Origin: Vespula vulgaris
Lineage: Eukaryota; Arthropoda; Insecta; Hymenoptera; Vespidae
Length of the DNA: 64,000 nucleotides
Assembly (NCBI RefSeq): GCF_905475345.1
Contig: NC_066604.1
Coordinates: 3,440,001 to 3,504,000, forward strand
Direction of reading: 5' to 3'
The position numbers and the translations under genes were made by a program. The notes beneath the pieces were generated by a model. The model ran no database searches and was not told where the DNA came from. It worked only from the letters and a program-made list of their open reading frames with translations. The stretch's first letter is position 1. Each line of letters begins with the position of its first letter. Shown in pieces: positions 1 through 11,704 of the stretch.

Positions 1-1465
1 GCAACGCGAGACGTCACATTCTCCTTTACAACGCGCGGAAGCTTGGACGTCTCTGACCTCCTTTTTCAACGATGACATAATTCGTCTTTATATTTCCTTT
101 TCCGCCCCTTCGTCGATAAAGGGATCGAGCTACGCAAGTACGTACGTACGAATGTGAATTGATGTCGATGGAAGTGCAATGTAGAGTTGCAACATAGATG
201 CAATAAAGAAAAAGGAAGCAAGAGGAAGAGAGATAAATAATTTTATCACATATAATATAAAATAAACATAGAAAACTTGGATAGTAGAAAATATAAATAC
301 TTTATGAATTATACCGATTGGTTTTGATTTTGTTTTATAACACAGTCTTAATGCACAGGAAACTTATGAACAATTAAATGGCATGAAATTAATGGGTAAA
401 TCAGAGATATTTCATATGTGGCAAGGTTGTTGCGATCGACACAAAATTAAGTTCTCATGATATAAAGTATTACTAAACCAATAGGAAATGTGTCCCTAAA
501 TTAGAATATCTCATCGTAATTGGCAACTTTTCTCTGCATCTCTGTCATAATTCATAAGGTTTCCAATAATACCTATCGACTTTTTTTCGAGTGGCCTTTC
601 GAGCGACCTTTTGTATCAGGTTCACTGGAATAATTCGAATTTATAAGAAGGAATCGAGCCGTGAGCCCTTCGCTCTGATTAAAAAAGTGACGAGAAGGAT
701 CGATCGATGAGACGACTGACGAACCGTATGCGATAACGGCACGTGTCTAGAAAGAACGGAATCCAAAGACGCATATACTATATCTATCGCTACTCGAGTT
801 TAGCACGCGTCAGTCGCGTGCGAATCTCTTTCTCTAATCACCGCGATAATGACTCGTTGAAAAGAGCTTCTGTTGTTCAATGAACCTTTCGTTCATCTTT
901 CGATCGATCGATCTCAAAACATAGAGATCTTGAAATGATCAAATTATTTCTAATATCTAAAGCTAGATCATTCGTTACCATTTTTGTAGAGTACTTATAA
1001 AAAAGGAATAATATTGCCGTGTGAAATTTTTTCATTTAAAAGTTATTCATATACATTACTTTTGTATATTAAATAAAAATTAATTTCAAAGTGATATGAC
1101 GAAATAATAATAACAATCATAGGACTTTTGAAAAATTTCGTAAAGTAATCTAATCTAAAGTCTGTTGATTATCGCCTGGTCTATGCATGAACGATGCATG
1201 AACGACGTATGAACAGCGTGTGCATGACGTCTCGATGCGTCAGAGAGAAACAAAACGTTCCATGTTCGTCCTTGACATGACGATTAAATGGACTGCATTA
1301 AAGAAATGGCCCTATTCGTATGACGCTTCTTCTGTAAATTTATTTCAATCATCTTTCGTAATTTTAAGAACGATGAAACATCGGAGTAACGAAGAAAAAT
1401 GGATCTTTAAAAGATTTGCTATAAATAAATCAAAACTTGAATCGTTAATATAAATAAATAATGTG
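1..1465. other. Intergenic AT-rich DNA, no gene seen
   Basis: I find no coding region or RNA gene here. At 803-821 there is a perfect 7-bp stem (GCACGCG/CGCGTGC) with a 5-nt loop. At 1183-1230 ATGCATGAACG-like words repeat a few times. A 77-codon plus-strand ORF at 1220-1453 has no recognisable motif or splice context and is treated as chance. Confidence 0.5.
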
Positions 1466-1471
1466 TTTATT
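1466..1471 (-). terminator. Candidate poly(A) signal of the 71-aa gene
   Basis: The minus strand reads AATAAA here, about 140 nt beyond the stop codon at 1608. It is the nearest canonical hexamer I could find for the small minus-strand gene. The call is by position only. Confidence 0.4.
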
Positions 1472-1607
1472 CGATTGTCATGCTACAATATTCATAAAAT
1501 ATGTAGATTTAATAACATTTAGATTTAATTAAGTATAAATTATGTACAAGTTGCATCGCGTCGATGATGCTTGAATAAACGTGCATGCTTGATGCGAGTC
1601 GATTAAT

Positions 1608-1823
1608 TTAGTTTTGCGAGTTTAAGATAACTCGTGGGATCAAATCCATACGAGAACGGTCAGGAGTAGTCGCAGAAGTCGATGATGGTGCTGGCTTCGG
1701 TGGTCCTTGGAACATACAGGTTTTGGCTGTTTTTAAAAGACGGCCGTTATTTGCGGTTCGCCAATAAACTGTACGGACTGCCTGCTTTCCGGCTACATAA
1801 CTAACTGCACCACCAATCAGCAT
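1608..1823 (-). CDS. Small 71-aa protein of unknown function
   Basis: The minus-strand ORF starts MLIGGAVSYVAGKQ and ends at TAG/TAA-type stop near 1608. The ATG is the first codon after a splice acceptor (AG at 1824-1825, preceded by TTTTTCGTTAT), in a good start context (AAG before ATG). The N-terminal third has a short glycine/alanine-rich hydrophobic run followed by basic residues (K14, R18, R23, R29, K32, K35), which could be a membrane-inserted or mitochondrial N-terminus; the rest is Pro/Ser/Thr-rich. In the upstream exon the same frame stays open for nine codons and then meets TGA, so translation should begin at this ATG. I do not recognise the family. A weak resemblance to small mitochondrial membrane proteins is impression only. 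Confidence 0.55.
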   Translation of the reverse strand: MLIGGAVSYVAGKQAVRTVYWRTANNGRLLKTAKTCMFQGPPKPAPSSTSATTPDRSRMDLIPRVILNSQN

Positions 1824-2016
1824 CTATAACGAAAAACGTAACGTTTTGTTAGTCTTCTTTTTTTTTTTTAAATCTGCAGGTAATTCTGGAGAAATATATC
1901 TTAAAATTCGCACATATGCAAATAGTAAATAGCGTGTTACTCAGTACTGTAACAATAATTCCAAATCTAAACGATTAAATATACATATTTAGAAAAGAAG
2001 CAAAGAAGAAACGTAC

Positions 2017-2235
2017 CTTTATAGTATTTGGCTTATACTGGTTTCAATGACTAGATAGTACGAATATAACTGTGCTTCCAGTTATATTTCCAAGTTTCGA
2101 AATGCCAGAACAAGGCTTCGATCTTTTGTTTCCTTGTCTCTTTACCTCATTCGTGATTCTTCGCTTTGGAGTGTGGTAGACTGATGAAAGAGCGCTCACT
2201 CCGGATAATTTATACGATAAATCGAGTGTCACGCG
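2017..2235 (-). other. Putative 5' noncoding exon of the 71-aa gene
   Basis: On the minus strand a donor (AAAG then GTACGT, donor at 2011-2016) faces the acceptor at 1824-1825, giving a 192-nt intron. The exon sequence runs to the right of 2017; its 5' end cannot be fixed. It contains a 62-codon ORF (2044-2232) that stops before the donor, so the exon is probably untranslated or holds an upstream ORF. Confidence 0.4.
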
Positions 2236-3339
2236 TCATCGAGATAGCGTCATTCACGGCGTACGATTCGTTCGTACTACTTGGAAAATCTCTCAGCGAT
2301 TGGTGCTGGGATAAAGACGTTTTAATTTTTTTTCTTCATTCCCTCGCGTCTCGTCATCCTTCGTCACGAGAAAGATATAGATAAATCATTAGAAATTCTC
2401 TCGAACAAAAGCCGGATCAAACTCGAAACCATCGTCATTTTTCGAGAAATTTTATTTATTTTTATACGACCTACAATTATAGTGACTTTTATATTTTGCG
2501 TTTATTTATTTTCGATTGTGATGTCTATTTGTTCTGTTACATCGCACGTAAAACAATTATCTCTCTCTCTCTCTCCCTATTCCTCTTCCTCCCCCCCCTC
2601 TCTCTTTCCTATCGAGTTTGTAGAAAGTAAGTACTTATTATAAATACATTATCTATCCATCTTTCTTTTCTACCCTCTTCTATCTCGTGAGTATCTTGTG
2701 CCCGTCGATAAAAAACGTAGTCCACCTTCAGAGATAATGCTTGAGAAAGTTCCGTTTACGCATCGATGGAAAGTTTATGACGATTACAAGAGGTTCACTC
2801 GGGTCGCACGACAATTAAAGTAATACATATATATAAGCGTAACAATTTCGCTAAAGCATTCATGAATAAGCGTAAGATGAGTTTGCGGAGTGTGTCGAGT
2901 AAGCAAGATGACATAGCGAAATTTTTACATTTTTTTTTATATATAGTTTTTCAATTATGAAATTGTTGAACAATCATCGAGAGCTATAAAATAAAAAATT
3001 CATACGATATGGTGAAACAATTTACTTGCATAAATGAAACGATTACCGGTGCCAATGAGTCTGGAGCGGTAACAACTCGTTTCGTTATCTTTAAAGAGCA
3101 CGCTTCTTTCTTATCATAAAGTACTTTATCCACTTTCCATTCGGCTTCATCATTTCTTTCTCTATTTTTCTTCTTTTATCATTTACACGACCATATCGTA
3201 TTCAAGACAAGATAAATGATAAGATATTGAAAAGATATACTTATATCTAAAAATAAAAACTTTTAGTCATCATCCATTTTTTCATATATTGATTGTATTT
3301 ATTGTAAAAACAGATACCTTGTATTTTATATTTGTTTCT
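2236..3339. other. Intergenic DNA with a CT-rich tract
   Basis: No gene is apparent. A CT/C-rich simple tract lies at about 2560-2608. A spaced TCGAGTGTC/GACACTCG-like word and CpG-containing sequence near 2180-2290 could belong to the promoter of the small minus-strand gene. Confidence 0.4.
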
Positions 3340-3964
3340 TCTTTACGGATAAGAAGCATTTATTGAGAATATTATTCCATTATTGATAAAAACAAATTGC
3401 TAACATTTAGATATTCAAAATTAAAAATTCATGAAAAGTTTTTTACAATGCAAGATTTTATAATTGTTGTCTAAGTCTCATTAACCTTGATAAGTTTTAA
3501 CGATTGATAATAATTATCTTTCAGGCTTTCAAGAATAAATGTTTACAATTGTAGAACACTTTAAAAGTTTTCTTGATCGAAATAATGAAAATTCAGGAAA
3601 ATATTCATAATACTAATTTATTTTTGCCAATAATATGGTGTATTAACTGAAATACGTATGTCTGATTAAAAATATAATTTATATAACTTGCAAAAATAAA
3701 TTATAAACATTTAAATATTTAAAATATTTTATAGACTCCAAGCAATAATAAAAAACCATAAAAGTTAATAACAAATACTCAATAATTGAGAAATAAATCA
3801 TTAAAGTTTATCGTATATATTGAGATGTTTTAGTATATCTATATATATAAGTGGCTGTAATTGACTATCATGTTGTCGCAAAAATGCTCGATTTGTAACA
3901 GGAGCACATAATAGAAAAGGAGGTTGTTCCATAAAAGGCGCGAAAATATAGTTCAGAGTGCGAC

Positions 3965-4330
3965 GCTAGATGGTACTAGGGGTATTAAAAAAATCTATTA
4001 TGAAGGTTTTCACTACTGATTCCCACGCTAGATGGCGACAGGGGTATTGAAAATTCCATTATTAAGACTTTAGTACTTGTTTCCACGCTAGATGGCAGCA
4101 GGGGTATTTAAAAATCTATTATTAAGACCTTTAGTCACGCTAGATGGCGGCAGGGGTATTTAAAATTCCATTATTAAGACTTTAATACTTGTTCCCACGC
4201 TAGATGGCAGCAGGGGTATTTAAAATTCCATTATTAAGACTTTAATACTTGTTCCCACGCTAGATGGCAGCAGGGGTATTTAAAACCACATTATGATCTT
4301 TAGTGCTTATTCCTACGATAGATGACGCCA
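3965..4330 (+). repeat. Forward array of ~60-bp units with CTCF-like cores
   Basis: Seven units carry GCTAGATGG(C/T) at 3965, 4027, 4087, 4139, 4199, 4259 and 4317 (the last degenerate). Spacing is about 52-62 bp. Each core is followed by GGCAGCAGGGGTATT-type sequence and an ATTATTAAGACTTTAGTACTT-like spacer. The AGATGGCGG portion matches the 3' half of the known CTCF core consensus (AGRKGGCRS); the 5' half does not fit as well. Confidence 0.8.
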
Positions 4331-4650
4331 AAGATATTAAACACCTATTAAAAATTTTAATAATTAAAGAATGAGAGGATTTCTATTTACATTAAACTTT
4401 TTTATTTTCATTTTCATTCATTAATACATAGAAAATACATTGTATAAGATAATTGTACAGAAACTCGCTTTATCATATAAATTGAGCTTTAATATAATAT
4501 AATATAATATAAAATACATAGAAATACATGAAAGATAATTATAATTATAAATATTTAGTAACATAATTAACAATTTCTTTTAATTTTAATATATTTTTTA
4601 ATGAAATCATTATACTACCAGTAAGAGATAGATTCTTCATTATTTTTTAT

Positions 4651-4903
4651 GCCATCTAGCGTTGGAAGGAGTACTAAAAGTCTTAATAATAGATTTTTAA
4701 TACTCCTGCCGCCATCTAGCGTGGGAACAAGTACTGAATGTATTAATAACGGAGTTTTAGATACACCTACCGCCATCTAGCATGGGGAAGAAGTACTAAA
4801 GTCTTCATAATGGAATTTTCAATACCCCTGCCGCCATCTAGCGTGGGAATCAGTAGTGAAAACCTTCATAATAGATTTTTTTAATACCCCTAGTACCATC
4901 TAG
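4651..4903 (-). repeat. Reverse array of ~60-bp units with CTCF-like cores
   Basis: Five cores in the opposite orientation (GCCATCTAGCG form) lie at 4651, 4711, 4772, 4832 and about 4895, again about 60 bp apart. They face the forward array across a ~320-bp AT-rich centre, so the motifs are in convergent orientation. Confidence 0.8.
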
Positions 4904-5540
4904 CGTCGCACTCTGAACTATATTTTCGCGCCTTTTATGGAACAACCTCCTCTTCTATTATGTGCTCCTGTTACAAATCGAGCATTTTTGCGACAACTTG
5001 GTAGTCAATTACAGCCACTCATATATATATATATATATAGATATACTGAATACATCGCTATATTTGGTAAATTTTAATAATTCATTTTTCAGTTATTAAA
5101 TAATCTTTATTAACTTTTGGGGTCTTATATTATTCTTAAAAGTCTGTAGAACATTTTGAACATCTAAATGTTTATAATTTATTCCTAGATATTAAATAAA
5201 TTACATTTATTATTAATGAAATATATTTAGGTTAATACGTATGGGTATTATTTATAAAATAATTAATTATTAAGATTATTTCATGAATTTTTATGACATG
5301 GTATCAATAAAGAGAGTCCTCAGAATGTTCTACATACTATTATTTATACGATTTTTTTCTGAAATTTTCATAAATAATTATTATTAATCGTTAAAACTTA
5401 TTAATGTTAATGAGACTTTGACAATAATTATAAAATTTTCAATTATAAACAGCTTCCCACGAACATTTAAAATGTTAACAATTTGCTTGTAAAAATTAAA
5501 TAAATAGTACTCTTAATAAGTGCTTCTAATTTACAAGAAG

Positions 5541-7760
5541 GTTTCACAATTATTAATTACAAAATCAAAAAATTTTGTGAAGCATTTCAATTGAAATAAT
5601 TAAATCTACTATTTAAAGCATTTAATAACAGCTCCTTATACTTGATGCGATGATGAGAAAATTACTAAAGATGAGATGTCAAATCCCTTCTATGTCAAAC
5701 AACTGTTTTAATTTTGCGATAGAATATTTACACAACATTTAAAAAAGAAACTGCAAAGAACATAGCGTAAGTACCTGAAACATTAAATATTATTATTACT
5801 TGATATAATAATTTACAAAAATTAACATTTTCTCTAAAAATTACAATAATTGAAATTTTAATAATAAACATAAAAAATGTATTACATATCAATAATAGAA
5901 TTTGCATGCACAATTATTCATTTTTACTGTCTTGTGATTTCTAATTATAGATATTTATAATGAAAAATATCAATTACCATCTCCATTACAGCAGATACAA
6001 CTTTAATTTTGCATAATACTGATTTTTTTCAGATATAATAAATTATAAGAACTGGTCAACAATTTACACTTAGTAGTAACACTATATTTGAATTGTCTCG
6101 TCTATAAAGTCACACAGGAGATCTACAATATCAAAATATTATACACAAGAACAAGATCTATAATTCATAACAATTTGAAGTATTGATAGTAAAGTGTAAT
6201 ACCATTTCGTAGGCATTTCAATTTTAAAAATTTGAAGATTGCCTTTTTATGGATGCTTTTTGACGATCTATTACATCTAATAAAATTAACTATATGTTCT
6301 TCAATGTGAATTTACAATAACATTATTAAATATATAGTACCTGCTTTTATATCAGTTTTGAAATTAAATTAATATAGAATGACATTGTCTACAATTACAT
6401 TGCAAAAAATAACATTGTGCAGTAATATTTATATAACATTGTACAGTTATTGTATAATAACAATGAAACAATAATAATAAAATTTGTTATATTAAATATT
6501 CTTGTTGCACAAGTATTAAATAATCTATAGTATATATTTGATTTTCTAATATTTAAATACAATTTTGGATTTATTTAAACATTATATCACGATTAATGTA
6601 CCTTGAGTGTAAAGTAATATTAATAGAAAATTTCGTTAGAAGGAAACTTTAAACTCGCGGTCGAAGGACACTGAAAAAAACAAAAACAAATGCGCAATCC
6701 GTAAGTAACTTTGAGTGGCCTTGTGATCAGTCTTTTGTTGTATTTCGGTGAGTGAACGTCGCACCTTTCTCCTTACATACTCGTTCGCTAGAATCATTTC
6801 TCTCGTCGATTATTTTACTTTCATTTTAAAAATCTATAGTACTGGTATATACTATTTAAACAATATTGTATTTGTTTTATCGTAATAAGTATTAACGTAC
6901 CCTGAATATAATGCAATTTCTATTAGTATTTTGTTAAAAGTTCAAAACAACAGACAAACATGTAGTTAACTTTTATGGTAGGCAGTTCAATCTTCTATTA
7001 ATTTTTGTGGTGCTTTCTGAATTTATTCTTATATTTTCTGATATTGCTTCATGTTATAAGAACATTTTTGACTGTAAAATGAAGTGTGTTCTTTAATGGG
7101 AATCAATACATAATAATAAAATATTGGTTATACAGTACCTGTTTTTATAATGTATCCAAGTAATATGTAAGACTTTGTACAATCTATTTTGAATGCACAA
7201 TAAAAGAAGACTCTGTCTACGATAAGAATATTTTTTTAATTTTTTCTCATCTTTGAGATAATACAGAAGACCTACGAAATAAAAATATTATTTAGAAGAA
7301 CAAGATTCGACGTTTAAAAAATATCAGAGTATAGATAGTAAGATGTAATACTTTTATCCATGGATTTAAATTTCTTTACCTTTAAAAGGGATTTTGACAG
7401 ATGCCCCAACAATATATTATTGTAGAAAAATTTTTTTATATTATTGTAGACAATCTATTACATGAAATGAAATTCATTTGTATGCGATACTCAATTATAT
7501 TGATTCGTCCATTTAGAATAAATTATTAAGAATGCAAATAATTTTATTATAATATAATTAGGATAATACTTTTTCAAAGAAGTAAAAATAATGGGCATAT
7601 TGTAGTCATAATTATATAGAAAATATTATGTACTTCTTGTATTCATTTAAAACGGATTATATTTGTTAGGAACATTTATGATTTAAAAGGCACATAATAG
7701 TTTATCAGATCTTTAAATTTAAAAATATTTTGTGTTTCAAGTCTGATAAAACATATTAAA
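5541..7760. repeat. AT-rich region with a diverged ~1.1-kb tandem duplication
   Basis: Segments around 6100-6360 and 7090-7360 share ordered landmarks: an AGAACAAGAT word, a TATAGATAGTAA(A/G)(A/G)TGTAATAC word and ATA(C/T)AGTACCTG followed by TTTTAT. Segments near 6590 and 6890 share (A/G)TACC(T/C)TGA(G/A)T(G/A)TAA. Identity looks about 65-70%, so the copies are old. A CpG-containing stretch near 6650-6790 stands out in base composition and could be a short regulatory or exonic island, but I find no ORF or splice pair. Confidence 0.45.
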
Positions 7761-8205
7761 TGCATAAAATTCTATGCATTTTTAGTGATTATTTTAGTGA
7801 TTACAATAGAATAAGAATTTTGTTCATAAATCTTTGCTAGGTTTGACAATAACATATTTTTAAGATATTTACTAACACAATTTTCTAGTCTTTTGTTACA
7901 TCATATGTTTATATGTATCGAGATATTAAAAAATTATATTATGTATAGAAATGATATAAGCCAAAATTGCATGTATATTCTTCTATATATCATAAATTAT
8001 AGATTCATTCTTACTGTACATTTTTTTTTTACATCATAAGTTAACATGCTTATATTTGTTATGATGTACTACTTTTGTCATGTTTAGATTTTTTCAAGAA
8101 TAAGTCATTATTAAGTGCATATATGAAAGATGAGCACACTTCTGTATCCATGTATATATATTACACATTTGCCATAAAAAAATATTATATGTGCCATCTT
8201 TTACA

Positions 8206-8276
<71 letters not shown>

Positions 8277-8284
8277 TGTATGTA
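8206..8284. repeat. (TA)n/(TATG)n microsatellite
   Basis: A long TA run to about 8248 is followed by about nine TATG units. The overlapping ORFs on both strands are artefacts of this simple repeat. Confidence 0.95.
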
Positions 8285-9263
8285 TTTACGCTTTGTTCAC
8301 ATAGTAGGTATACATATATTATTCTTATAATACAACAAAATACATCTACAGAGATTGGCAAGAAGTAACGTAAATTGCATAGAGAGAGATCTGTATAACA
8401 ATATATACTTATTTGAAACACTTAACACTTGTAAGATATTGAATTTAATATTAAATTAAAATTATAATTTATAATAGTAAAATTGTAGCACCAAAATATT
8501 TACATTTTTTAAATCATGTTAACATTACTAGAGCTATTTAAACATCACGTACAATATTGCAAAAGAGAATAACAAAAAAGAAACTAAAAAAACATCTTTC
8601 AAATTAATCTATTTATCTGTGCGTTAAGTGATATGTATATCTAATTACGTCTTATGCTCAGACATATGATGACAGTAATATTTATACATTGGTCAATGAG
8701 ATGTGCTCAAATTTGTCATAAAATGTTATCTTATACTGTTCTCATAACATTTTGAAATAAGACAAACTTGCGTAGTAATAAATTTATAAATCAAAATAAT
8801 AATTAATATACTATCTTTAAATTACGATTTATACAAATGAAAGATATGGTAAATAATGTCAGCAAAGGCGGCAATCTATCACAGTTCACACAATTTATAC
8901 GATCTATATCTAATTATAGTTCTTATTTCATAAATAATACTCAGCTAATCTGTAATTTATTAAAGGCTACTTAAAGTTACAAAAAATACGTTTTCGATTA
9001 TATGTCTCTTTAGGGAAATTTAAAAACTTGCACTTTTCTAATTTCATAATAAAAATATCGCACAAGCCACTGCTGCAAAGCTGATTAACTATAACAATAA
9101 TGAAGATAATTAGAATTTCTTCCATTAGTAAATGTGCTTCATGCTGAAAAAATATGTGATTTATTTAGAAGAAATACTAATTTTTAATATGTTTTATTTT
9201 CTTTGCAGCAGAATCCTACTTAAAATAAATAACTATAGTAATAACATACATTTATATTAGTCA
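8285..9263. other. AT-rich region downstream of the zinc-finger gene
   Basis: No coding region or structured element is evident. It lies beyond the likely 3' end of the minus-strand zinc-finger gene. Confidence 0.4.
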
Positions 9264-9269
9264 TTTATT
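9264..9269 (-). terminator. Candidate poly(A) signal of the zinc-finger gene
   Basis: The minus strand reads AATAAA about 215 nt past the stop codon. Other A-rich hexamers lie further downstream, so this is the nearest canonical choice, not a proven site. Confidence 0.4.
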
Positions 9270-9481
9270 TCTCTATCATTGCAGAAAAAGCATAAAGTTT
9301 AATGTAGCCTTTATAAAAGTTTTGGTGTGGAATGATTTGGAAATTTAACTATATCTGTTCATTATGTCTGTGCATGTGTAAATTTATCAATGTAATGATC
9401 AATATTCAAACATTATGACATTAAGAACTTAGCTCTCATCAAATTCGTTTTAATTTTCATTTATAAATCATGAATTTCATA

Positions 9482-11704
9482 TTATGAATGAAGACAAACA
9501 CCATTTACTTTAATACCATTAGTTTCTAATGAAACTTTGTTTTGTTTTTCTTGTTTTATACTTCCTTTATCAGAGTCAAGAATTTTTTTTCCTGTATTAT
9601 TAACACCTTTTTCTTCAGTTTTGCTATAAACATCATTCGAATTATCATGATCTTTTTTTTCTACTTTTTTAATTTCTTTACTCTCTGATTCTGTTTCTGT
9701 AGTTTTAATATCTGTATTTATTTGGCCATCACATTTCTGTTTATGAGAATTAAAATCATCAATGGTTGTAAACATGCTATTACAATCAGGACATTTATGT
9801 GATTGTACCATTGTAGAATGGGTTTTCATATGTTTATCAAATGACGAATATGAAGAACAGATGAAATCACAATCATTGCAACTAATGTTCTCATTTTTAT
9901 GATCATTTGTTAAATGCTTTTTTAAATCATACCTATTACCAAAAGACTCTTGGCATAATCTACACATAAAAGGTTTTTCACCACTATGCATAGCAACATG
10001 AATTTTAAAATACCAATCTGTACTAAAGTGTTTGTTGCAATAATTACATTTCAAGTCTTTTTTTCTACTTTTTTTTCGTAAGTTTTTCTTTATTCCTGAT
10101 TTTTTACGCTTGTGTGATTCTTGTTTAGGGCTTTCTTCAGGATTGATATTTGACTTATCTATAGTTTTTGGAGATATAAGTGGCTTTATATCTGGTACAG
10201 TTAAAGCTGGCACTGAATTATCTGCCATAATACAAAATTTTGGAATGCCTTGTGTTTGATGTAATAATGAAGGCTGTGTTATTAAGTTAGTTATTGGTAC
10301 GACACGAATGGGTGTTAAAAATGGTTTAGAATGAAACGATGAAGTTGTAACAACATGAGATTGTGATAATAACCAATCATTCAATGATATAGACTGTAAA
10401 TTGGTTTGAGATGAATTAGTAAATTTGATAAACTGGCTTGGGATTGTAGTAGTTGAAGTAGTAGTTACAAGTTTGCTGTTCAGTGTAGTAGTTAACTTAG
10501 TTTGTGTAATATTATTTTCACTAGAACTCGAATTTTTACTTAGTACTACACTTTGTTGTGGAAATACAAGAGGTATATTTGGCATATATTTTGTAGAGAT
10601 GTTACTAATGGTATTTGTTTGCTGATTAATTTGATTAAATGAGGAAGTTATGGTAATGCCAGATTGATGAGAAGATTGTGCTTTTGGAATGATAATTAAT
10701 TCTTCGTTTTTTCTTAAAACATCCATAGCACGATTATATCCTGTTATTGGATCCATGTAATCTTGCTTTTTTGTTTTTGCATCTTCTAACATTTGTAATT
10801 CTCTTTCACGCATTCGCTCTTTTAAAAGTTGCGAACTGTCTGCCTTATTATGTCTATATTCATTCTGCCTTTTGCAGTTTTTATGGTGTATTCGAGATTT
10901 TCGTGTTTTGAGTGTGATACCGCAAATGTCACAAATTTTAGACTTATCGAATCTGTTTAGCTTTATAATTGCTCTACGGCAACGATCATGATCGATACTC
11001 AATGCATCACAGGAACTGTTTTTACAATGTTTCCATACAGGTGCATTTATTTCATGTTCTTCTATATTAACAGCTAACATAAGAGATATTCCATCATGGT
11101 CTATGCATTGTTCAACAGTGACATCACAAGTAATGTTTTCGCAAGGTCCATAATGTCCACAATTCTTCTTTTTTCTTTGAATAGGAAGCAATGCAATTTC
11201 AGACTTCCCTTCAGTTTTTGAAGGTAAAAGATTTTCATCATCCACATTTTCTTCTTTACTTGATTTAGTAGAAAATACAGTAACATCTGGCTGTTTTATT
11301 CTATTTAAATCTGTATTGATACCATTATTTTTATTTCCAAAAGTACTTGTGGAAATATTTACAATATTTGTGTTTGTAATATTTGATGTCAAATTTGATT
11401 TTGGTTGAGTATTTAATGGAATAGTCTTAATAATGATATTAGGCTGATTCAGAAGACGTTTTACTGGATCTGACTGTAATATCTGTAAATTATAAATATT
11501 ATTATAAAAATATTTGAGCAGATGAAATAGATCATATATAAATTGCAGTTAATTTATTCATCAATTAGTAAATTGTTATTCTTATGCGATATATTATTAT
11601 TTTTATATATTTAATTTTACACTTACTTCCGTTAAAGTCTTCTCAACACTATTCGACTGTAATTTATTTAAGTTGACAAGTTTTGGCAGTGAAGTATAAG
11701 CCAT
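9482..11704 (-). CDS. C2H2 zinc-finger protein, 692 aa, two exons
   Basis: Probably a nuclear DNA-binding regulator. Exon 1 is 11704-11627 (26 codons, ATG in an AAAATGG context, beginning MAYTSLPKLV). A 144-nt intron has GTAAGT donor and TTTACAG acceptor, phase 0. Exon 2 is 11482-9482 (666 codons, TAA stop). Residues 134-229 form a Cys/His-rich region ending in a CxxC...HHxxC finger (about 209-229). A basic cluster at 483-501 (HKRKK...RKKSRKK) is a likely nuclear signal. Four fingers follow: 505-525, 533-554 (joined by a HSGEKP linker), 561-581 and 590-610, the last C2HC. The 250-440 region is Ser/Thr/Gln/Asn-rich and probably disordered; the C-terminus is acidic/lysine-rich. The intron and start are inferred from consensus sites and an uninterrupted frame. 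I cannot name the ortholog. Confidence 0.93.

Larger units (their letters stand above)
3850..5019. mobile_element. Foldback/MITE-like element with long terminal inverted repeats
   Basis: The element begins AGTGGCTGTAATTGACTA and ends with its complement. The first ~230 bp and last ~230 bp are near-perfect inverted copies. It is flanked by TA repeats, so a TA-rich target duplication is possible but cannot be delimited. It encodes no protein. Subterminal ~60-bp units carrying a GCTAGATGGC core are tandemly repeated in each arm, and the central ~300 bp is AT-rich. This layout fits a nonautonomous DNA transposon of the foldback/MITE class. The superfamily is undetermined. Confidence 0.7.
3340..5540. 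repeat. Large imperfect palindrome (foldback), outer arms
   Basis: Sequence from 3340 to 3849 aligns with the reverse complement of 5020-5540 along its length. For example AGTCTCATTAACCTTGATAA near 3475 matches the complement of the segment near 5390-5420, and TAAATTATAAACATTTA near 3700 matches the complement near 5170. I estimate the outer arms at roughly 70-75% identity by eye, clearly lower than the inner arms. The centre of symmetry is near 4440. Confidence 0.7.
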
